DNA of 64,000 nt from Cladorhizidae sp. MBARI D1340-BT2 (Eukaryota > Porifera > Demospongiae > Poecilosclerida > Cladorhizidae): contig JAQNBH010000011.1 of assembly GCA_028752905.1 (NCBI GenBank), positions 33,814,017-33,878,016 on the forward strand. The letters are read 5' to 3'. The notes under the pieces were generated by a model, which was not told the origin of the DNA, did not search any database, and was given only the letters and a program-made list of their open reading frames with translations. Position numbers and translations under genes: made by a program. Numbering within the stretch: position 1 is the first letter of the stretch; the number at the start of each line of letters is the position of its first letter. This document shows positions 56,595-64,000 of the stretch, piece by piece.

Positions 56595-59500
56595 ATGAGT
56601 TTCGTAGAAGCTTTATGCCCCAGAGTTCCATTTAACAACATATCTGTAAACAAGGAGAACCAACCACCTTTACACAATGTCAAGGTTCAGGACTCGCTTT
56701 CCTTAGTCTCCTTCAACGGACATCTGAAGGACGCTCCAGAGCAGGTATATATATATATATATGTACAGTGGGAGTTATTCCGCACGTTTTATATTGCAAA
56801 TGTCTTTGTTCTAGATGGAAGTAGCTTCTGAGCATGAAGCTAAAATTGCTCGTGTAAAGAAGCTTGACAGTGAAGAACCACTACTGATGGAAAATCCTAA
56901 GCGTTTTGTAATGTTTCCTATAAAGCACACAGATATATGGAGATTCTACAAGAAGGCTGAAGGTATGGTAGTACTGTACTGCAAAGCAAAGCTTGACCGA
57001 TAATTAATAATATTGTATACAAGTAGCTAATTGTTTGCACTTGCTCATATTTCCATATGGAATGGAGACCAGCTCAGATATGAGGATGTCTCGACTCAAT
57101 TTTTCAATTCTGATGACTGACAAATTTCTTGACCTTGAACATAGTTGCTTGTAGCCAGGCAGTGCATGATGGGAGTGGTTTGGTGCATTCATCTTATAGT
57201 CGAACCCCAAGGAGCATTGGCATCTTCACGTCCAAAGGTACAAACTATCGCTGCATCTTAAAGGAACCTGAGACTGGTTGTGAGAGGAATTCTAAAGTTC
57301 TTGACGATTGCCGGACAGTAGAAAGTTTAGGTGGTGAAGATTGAGATTGTAGACTAGCAGACATGATGACAAGTTAACAGATGAAGTATAGATCTTCCTT
57401 TGGATAGACATTTCAGAGAAGTCCCCGTGTGTTGAATATATAGGTGTGGCAAACAAAGATGATTGTCAGTGCTTAGGTTCAACTTCATAGAGATCCTGCT
57501 TCATGGGGAGCACAGCTGGTGGGTGTCTAGGCCTTGCTTCATGGAGAGCCCAGAGCTGGTGGGTGTTTCTAGGCTCCACTTCGTAGAGATCCTGCTTCAT
57601 GGGGAGCACAACTAGTAGGTTTAGCCCTGCTTCATTGAGAGCCAAATTGGTGGTTGTCTCTAGGCCTCAATTCATGGGAAGCAGAGCTGGTTAGTGCCCA
57701 GGTCCTACTTCATAGTGAGTACAGCTGGTGGGTGTGTATTTCATAAGAGAGCACAGATGGTAGGTGTCTATGTCCTGCTTCCATGGAAAGCATAATGGGT
57801 GTCTATAGATCCAACCTCATGTGGAGCATAGGAAGTGGGTGATTAGATCCACTCTGTGATGAGCCCAGCTAGTGCAAGATTTGTAAAGTTTATCATTCAT
57901 GCATGCACACACACAAGGCTGTTTGTAGGGAGGACAGGTTCATATTTGTGGATAATTTATCAAATCTACTTCCTCATGCAGAGTTTCCTTCACTGGACTG
58001 ATTCTGATAGTTAGTCATGGCTAGTTAGTCATGGCTAGCTGGTTATAGCTGCTTGGTTTAGCAAACAATTCGGCTCGGCTGTCACTAAGTGTGCACAAAA
58101 AGGTTTAGTTACATGCGAGTCTCACAAGCATTAAGCTTATTCAACACCAAAATTGAACCTTTGAACTTGTGTACTGACCATGCTTTCACTTGCATGGCAG
58201 AACTGGTGGGTGCCTAGGCCTGCTTCACGGAGAACACAGCTGGTGGGTGCCTAGGCCTGCTTCACGGAGAACACAGCTGGTGGGTGCCTAGGTCCTGCTT
58301 CATGGAGAACACAGCTGGTGGGTGCCTAGGCCCTGCTTCATGGAGAACACAGCTGGTGGGTGCCTAGGCCTGCTTCACGGAGAACACAGCTGGTGGGTGC
58401 CTAGGCCTGCTTCATGGAGAACACAGCTGGTGGGTGCCTAGGTCTGCTTCACGGAGAACACAGCTGGTGGGTGCCTAGGCCTGCTTCACGGAGAACACAG
58501 CTGGTGGGTGCCTAGGCCTGCTTCACGGAGAACACAGCTGGTGGGTGCCTAGGTCCTGCTTCATGGAGAACACAGCTGGTGGGGGCCTAGGCCTGCTTCA
58601 CGGAGAACACAGCTGGTGGGGGCCTAGGCCTGCTTCACGGAGAACACAGCTGGTGGGTGCCTAGGCCTGCTTCATGGAGAACACAGCTGGTGGGTGCCTA
58701 GGCCTGCTTCGCGGAGAACACAGCTAGGCCTGCTTCACGGAGAACACAGCTGATGGGTACCTATGTCCTGCTTCACGGAGAACATAGCTGGTGGGTACCT
58801 ATGTCCTGCTTCACGGAGAACACAGCTGGTTGGTGCCTAGGCCTGCTTCATGGAGAACACAGCTGGTGGGTGCCTAGGTCCTGCTTCACGGAGAACACAG
58901 CTGGTGGGTGCCTAGGCCTGCTTCACGGAGAACACAGCTGGTGGGTGCCTAGGTCCTACTTCATGGAGAACACAGCTGGTGGGTGCCTAGGTCCTGCTTC
59001 ATGGAGAACACAGCTGTTGGGTGCCTAGGTCCTGCTTCACGGAGAACACAGCTGGTGGGTACCTTACCTAGGTCCTGCTTCACGGAGAACACAGCTGGTG
59101 GGTACCTAGGCCTGCTTCACGGAGAACACAGCTGGTGGGTGCCTAGGCCTGCTTCACGGAGAACACAGCTGGTGGGTGCCTAGGCCTGCTTCATGGAGAA
59201 CATAGCTGGTGGGTGCCTAGGTCCTGCTTCGCGGAGAACACAGCTGGTGGGTGCCTAGGTCCTGCTTCACGGAGAACACAGCTGGTTTAATTGTTGTCGT
59301 AGTGATGATGGTCCTAGTGATGATGTTCCTAGCCCTAGAATACCTCTAGCTTTAGCCCTGGAATACTCTCTTTGATGGATGTCATACTCACTAGGGACAT
59401 CTTGGGATAATCCCCAAGCATCTCGGGGGGAATCCTGGGATGGCCTAGGAATGGTACGACTGTACGAGGCCATGATACCATGAACACTGACCAGTAGGAA

Positions 59501-62500
59501 CATCCCCTTTCTTGTAGCACTGATGATGGCGCTGTTGCCTTGTCTCTGTTGCTGTTGATAAACACAAGTTGTTTTTTTGATCATGTTGTTACATGTTGTT
59601 CACAGCATCTTTTTGGACGGTGGAGGAAGTGGATCTGTCTAAGGATCTTCTGGATTGGGACAACCTCAAGGTAATGTAATGCAGGAGGAAGGTGCAGTCC
59701 ATGACACTCACTTTTTCAAAGGCTATGTTCATTTTTGCTTTATTTAGTGCATACGTGCACTAAATACACAATTCATGAGTTAATTAGGTTGTTTTGGGGG
59801 AGATGGCTTGCCTGAGGGATGTAGTTTCAAATCATTTTTGGGTGGGGGGAGGGAGGAAGCTTTCCTTCTCTGTAAGGTTATTAATGGATATATAATGTGG
59901 TCATACAAGATCTCTAGCGGGAAGTGATGCCTTCTGTCTAGTAGTCACCTAACCAAGACACTAGATAGCGAGTGAAACTTGTTGTTTTAGCCTTTAGCCT
60001 ACCTGGTAAAATTGTTGCCCCCAAAGCAACATTTGGCTTGCCACTTTGACCTTATATCTATCTATCTATCTACCTAACCCACAATATGTGACCAGATTGG
60101 GGGGAAAGGTCTTATTGCAACCCCCCCCCCCCCCCCCAGCAAATGTTATAATAAGCAAGTACAATGCCTGAACTCTAAAATCTTACAATTTCTCTACACA
60201 GCCTTTGCAATACCAGCCTTTGTTTAACACTGCTTGTCTGGCTCATTGTGTACAATCTCCGTAAATTATAAAATTTCACTATTACATAAATGGAAAAAAC
60301 ACTATTGGATCAGAGTGCCCCCAAAGTCTATGGAACAGAGATTCTTTACACTTCATGGCTGAGGTAAGCTAACACCAGTGTTGAGTAGTAGCTGTTCTGG
60401 GCCGAGCTAAGCTAATGTTTAGTATTGTAGGCAAGAGGGCTTGTCGGAAAGCTTGTTTGCATACAGAAAGCCAATCCAAGACTTGACAAGAATACTGACT
60501 TGGTTTAGCATGAGCTAACATGGTAGCCGAGTGTTCTCTACGATTTTGCTAGAGCTAAATCACAGAAAAGCTTTTGTACCTCAAGTAAAGATACTTGAAT
60601 AGAAAAAGCTTTGTGCTCGTGTGTTTGAGTTAGCTAACCAAGACACTGGTAAGTCTGGTGTTGTGAGGAGAAGCCACCATGTTGGTCGGGTCAGGATGCT
60701 ATGTCATGACAGTTGGATGCCAGAAGTTCTTTTTGTTCTTGGGTAGGTGACAAGAAAAGATGTCCTAGGAAATGGTGCCTGTTACACCTGAAGTGCTTGG
60801 ATTAATTCGCCCTTAGTTGCTAACGTAGTGCTTATTAACTACACAGTTAGAGAAAGAGTTTCTGATAGTTCCTGAAAGGGGAGGGACCCTCCTTTTTTTG
60901 AACACCACATTCAAACATGTATACCTAATAAAATTGGAACTTGTCTTGTTTTTATAAATCTGGTCACATTTTAATTTAGTTCTAGAGCCACTCTGCCCTT
61001 GGACAATTTTCTAAATGAAACCCTGGTGGGTCTTTTTAACCTGGTTTGACCTTTAGGCTCCTAAAGCAGCAGTTTCTTCTGTTATGATCCTAAAATAAAA
61101 TATATCCCCAGGTCATACTTGGCAATAAATGAAATCGACATCTTAAAACCTTTTTGTTCTTCTTGCTAGGTTGAGGAACAGCACTTCATCAAACATGTGT
61201 TGGCATTCTTTGCTGCAAGTGATGGCATCGTGAATGAAAATCTTGTCGAAAGATTCAGCTCTGAAGTCCAAGTCACTGAGGCTCGCTGCTTTTACGGGTT
61301 CCAAATTGCAATTGAAAACATCCATTCAGAAATGTACAGTCTACTCATTGACACCTACATCCGGGATCACAAAGAGAAGGAGTTTCTCTTCAACGCCATT
61401 GAAACTTGTAAGCATGGCGCTGCCATAAAAACTCTAATTAGGTGTCGTTCTAATGATGCATCTCGGATGGCTTTGATAATTTCTATTTTTGCGTTTCATT
61501 TGTCTAACGACCCTTTCAGTTATAACCTTACGATTAAATATATGGCTGGCGCTGCATGAGCATCTTTCTCAATAGTTAGAGGCTACCAAGTGCATCCTAG
61601 TTTATGGACTTCTTGAATTGGTGAAGTGGCTAGATAACGGTTCAGAAAACGACAATCCTCAGGACAGGTATAGTGTTGCTTACTCTACACGAGCTAGATT
61701 CTGTACTGCAATGATTCGTATCACTCCTGCTTATTTTATTGCAACAGAAAAGTTGAAGCCAGCATTGTTGTCAAAGCTGAGTCTGTTGGTGCAAGGAGAG
61801 GAACTGCAACAACTTTCTGTGACCTTCTCTCGCCACCTTGGGGTTTGGTAGCTGGCTTGGCTTCCCAGTCAATGGTAGAGTGTTCTCTTTGGTAACACAG
61901 CAAAGTGTCATTTATGCTCATAGATTTACCTAACCACGTGCAGTGGCAGAATGTAAATATACGCTATTTTCTATTGCATTCAAGATAGATATCTGTGGGT
62001 TACAGCAGATTGATATTTTCCATGACGCATAATTAGAGCTTTTACATAGTCCCGACTGTTCTAGCACTGTCACATGTCATCATCTTACTTTTTTTATTTC
62101 CAGTACCTTGTATCAAGAAGAAGGCTGACTGGGCACTGAAGTGGATTGGATCAAGGGAAGCTACATTTGGTGAACGAATGATTGCTTTTGCCGCTGTGGA
62201 GGGCATTTTCTTCTCGGGGTCATTTGCCTCCATCTTTTGGCTAAAGAAGCGAGGGTTAATGCCTGGCTTAACCTTCTCCAACGAGTTGATCAGCAGGGAT
62301 GAGGGACTCCATTGCGACTTTGCATGTCTGCTCTATACAAAGTTGAAGCACAAGCCGTCCCCTGAAATGATTCGCTCAATAATTGTTGACGCTGTGACAA
62401 TCGAGCAAGAGGTATATATATAATTATGGTGACACTCTCATCTAATGAATTGACTTAATTTATTTGTCTTCCAGTTTTTGACCGAAGCTATACCATGCAA

Positions 62501-62797
62501 ACTCATCGGTATGAATGGAGAGTTGATGAAGCGTTACATCGAGTTTGTAGCAGACCGGTTGTTGATGGCACTTGAACAGCCCAAGGTAGAATCACTTGGG
62601 ACCTGATCTTACAAGTATTGAGCAGTCCCTTTTAAATTCTATAGGTCTATAACGTGAAAAATCCCTTCGACTTCATGGAGAACATTTCTCTAGAAGGAAA
62701 AACCAATTTCTTTGAAAAGAGAGTCGGCGAGTATCAGAAAAGTGGTGTGATGTCGGACAAAGCAGAGCACGTGTTCACCTTGGAAGCAGACTTCTAG
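56595..62797 (+). CDS. RRM2: Ribonucleoside-diphosphate reductase small subunit (R2)
   Basis: Seven coding exons: 56595-56744, 56815-56962, 59606-59670, 61170-61407, 62104-62411, 62475-62585 and 62645-62797. Together they give 1173 nt, 390 residues, and all junctions are GT-AG with consistent phases. The R2 subunit forms a di-iron centre and tyrosyl radical for making deoxyribonucleotides, working with the large R1 subunit. Ligands are D139, E170, H173, E233, E267 and H270, with radical Y177. The landmark motifs are [36 protein letters not shown] and [20 protein letters not shown]. The C-terminus ends FTLEADF, the R1-binding tail. N-terminal VNKENQPP (KEN at residues 20-22) matches the KEN box that targets vertebrate RRM2 for APC/Cdh1 degradation at mitotic exit. 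This points to the cell-cycle R2 and not the p53R2 type. Introns 1, 5 and 6 are only 59-70 bp. Confidence 0.96.
57490..57870. repeat. Degenerate minisatellite in RRM2 intron 2
   Basis: Loose repeats of GAGCACAGCTGGTGGGTGTC and CTGCTTCATGGAGAG units, spaced 35-50 bp. They appear to be diverged relatives of the regular array that starts at 58203. Confidence 0.7.
58203..59285. repeat. 37-38-bp minisatellite in RRM2 intron 2
   Basis: About 29 tandem units starting GGTGGGTGCCTAGGCCTGCT and ending GAGAACACAGCT. Variants are GGCC/GGTCC (37 or 38 bp) and CACGG/CATGG. One short unit lies near 58720 and one with a CTTAC insertion near 59063. It accounts for the apparent frames at 58753-59183, which are not genes. 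Confidence 0.95.
60121..60139. repeat. Poly-C tract in RRM2 intron 3
   Basis: Run of about 18 C. Similar homopolymer C/G tracts occur at 5228, 30997, 36832 and 50198 in unrelated elements. Confidence 0.9.
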
Positions 62798-62845
62798 TCT
62801 TCTGTGCCATGTGTTCACCCTGGAAGCCGACTTCTAGTCTGCTGT
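62769..62845 (+). repeat. 40-bp tandem duplication across the RRM2 stop codon
   Basis: GTGTTCACCTTGGAAGCAGA followed by CTTCTAGTCT is repeated 40 bp downstream as GTGTTCACCCTGGAAGCCGA followed by CTTCTAGTCT. The first copy encodes the last residues and stop; the second lies in the 3' UTR. Confidence 0.9.
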
Positions 62846-63046
62846 GCAACTGATTTTGACTTGCAGTTATTATCGTTTTAACACTCATTATTTTTTGTCG
62901 ATCTATTCTCAATGTTTGTTAGTAGATCACCTCTATAATGTTAGTAGATGCATAAACCACCACCTGTACAATATGTTAGTAGAAACCATCACTACTAGGC
63001 ACAATATTATTCCACAGAGCTCACCAAGACATTGTCCTGTGCAAAA

Positions 63047-63052
63047 AATAAA
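63047..63052 (+). terminator. RRM2 polyadenylation signal candidate
   Basis: AATAAA 250 bp downstream of the RRM2 stop codon; a T-rich stretch follows at 63071-63080. Confidence 0.5.
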
Positions 63053-63419
63053 CTTCACTGGTGGAAAGATTTTTTTTTTTCTAATGCAAAAACTCAGTTC
63101 ATCAGAATTGGATTTGTGATAATGCAATGATCTACATGCATGTATACACATTTGCCATAATGGGAGGAAGATTTCTAGAAGGTTATAGTTAGCAACTTAT
63201 TTATCTTCATTATATTGTATTATATACATGGTGTATATATATAAGCTCATCCTCCTGCCCTAGGGCCCTAATTTTAAAATGCAGAATATCTAGCATAAAA
63301 GGTTGATTAGTATAATTATGTGTGCTTATTGTCCATATACCCACCTGGATTTACATGGCATGTGAGCGATATATACTAAATTTCATGACGATGACCTAAG
63401 GGGCATTTTTAATATGTTT

Positions 63420-63800
63420 TTCTTGTGGTTACAACTAGATTCTGCAAACTTCATGGTATGGACTTGATATATAGCTCAAAAGATAGGTCTCTCTGTGTGC
63501 TCTCTTGATACTAAAATATATTTCATGGGTATAACTATAGGCACTAGACCTAAAGTGGAGGGACCTCAACACTTGGGGGGAAATGATGCACATTTTTTTT
63601 TTTTTACCTGTGGTTACAACTTTAGAGCGTAGATTCTGCAAACTTCATGGTATGGACTTGATATATAGCTCAAAAGATAGGTCTCTCTGTGTGCTCTCTT
63701 TTGATACTAAAATATGTTTCATAGGTATAACTATAGGCAAGTTACTAGACCCTAAAGCGGAGGGACTTCAAAAACCTGCACCCGAAAATCGGCGGAAGAA
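63420..63800. mobile_element. Fold-back element F remnants, two direct partial copies
   Basis: Two direct repeats of one F arm, at about 63425-63570 and 63611-63785. Both carry ATTCTGCAAACTTCATGGTA and ATATATAGCTCAAAAGATAG. Here the arms are head to tail, not inverted. Confidence 0.75.
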
Positions 63801-64000
63801 ACCGCTCGTGAGTTGCGAAGTGCAAAAAAAATTAAAAATGCTACTGAGGAAGCTCTAGAGTAGACCTGGGCATTTTACGGCCCTTTGGTTGACTGACCGG
63901 TCCGTGAAGGGACTAAAGCTGCATTGCTTTTATTTTGAAGGGGAAAATAATAATAATAATTTAAAAAAATTAAAAAAATAAAAAAATATTTGAAGGTACT
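63801..64000. other. Window end, no gene seen
   Basis: AT-rich with an AAT/AAAAAATT low-complexity tract from 63945. Confidence 0.5.

Noticed and set aside
58753..59183. Repeat proteins with [12 protein letters not shown] units
   Set aside because: They are translations of the RRM2 intron minisatellite; units of 37 and 38 bp mix frames, and the array is intronic.
58203..59285. CRISPR-like array
   Set aside because: Units are head-to-tail without unique spacers, and the DNA is eukaryotic and intronic.
61408..61559. Extension of the RRM2 exon-4 frame past the donor
   Set aside because: Reads into intron 4; splicing at GTAAGC to 62104 restores the conserved protein.
1..64000. tRNA, rRNA or other structured RNA genes
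   Set aside because: I saw no clover-leaf or rRNA-like sequence by eye; a tRNAscan or Infernal run could still find one.

Overview
The window is metazoan nuclear DNA: spliced genes with GT-AG introns, many transposable elements and AT-rich intergenic sequence. Two-exon TRAF-type RING/zf-TRAF/MATH genes, very short introns (59-70 bp) in a ribonucleotide reductase gene, and the mix of hAT, Ty3-like, Penelope-like and Academ-like elements suggest a sponge or another early-branching marine invertebrate. That assignment is inference. Species cannot be read from the window.

Only three intact host genes are supported. Two are paralogous TRAF-like E3 ligase genes on the minus strand (15427-17360 and 40530-42467). 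The third is RRM2, the ribonucleotide reductase small subunit, on the plus strand (seven coding exons, 56595-62797, 390 codons). All six iron-ligand positions and the radical tyrosine of RRM2 are present, and its N-terminus carries a KEN box.

The first 47 kb look like a tandem array of a unit X-Z-T, where X holds a decayed hAT transposase, Z holds MITEs and minisatellites, and T holds a TRAF gene. Unit 1: X 1-3510, Z 7830-10385, T 10385-17605. Unit 2: X 26036-28856, Z 28857-31491 continuing at 38056-38245, T 40318-42690. Unit 3: X 42690-46860. Later insertions split the units: a 4.8 kb Academ-like transposon (10504-15323, absent from the matching site at 40410); a hAT element broken by a GC-rich Ty3-like retrotransposon (17836-25073); a second hAT that landed in the Z minisatellite and was itself hit by another Ty3-like element and a MITE (31492-38055); and a fold-back element family (5815-7255, 38246-39655, remnants at 63420-63800).

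From 46.9 to 54.8 kb lie a reverse-transcriptase fragment and head-to-tail, GC-rich Penelope-like elements, interrupted by a third copy of the Z-block MITE. From 54.8 to 56.4 kb I see no gene. The RRM2 locus then follows, with a minisatellite of about 29 copies in its second intron. The window ends in fold-back-element remnants and AT-rich sequence.

Almost all transposon genes are broken by stops, frameshifts or nested insertions. The best candidate for something little described is the Academ-like element at 10504-15323, which combines a DDE-like region, an XPG/PIN-like nuclease region and a CXC-type cysteine-rich tail between long terminal inverted repeats.
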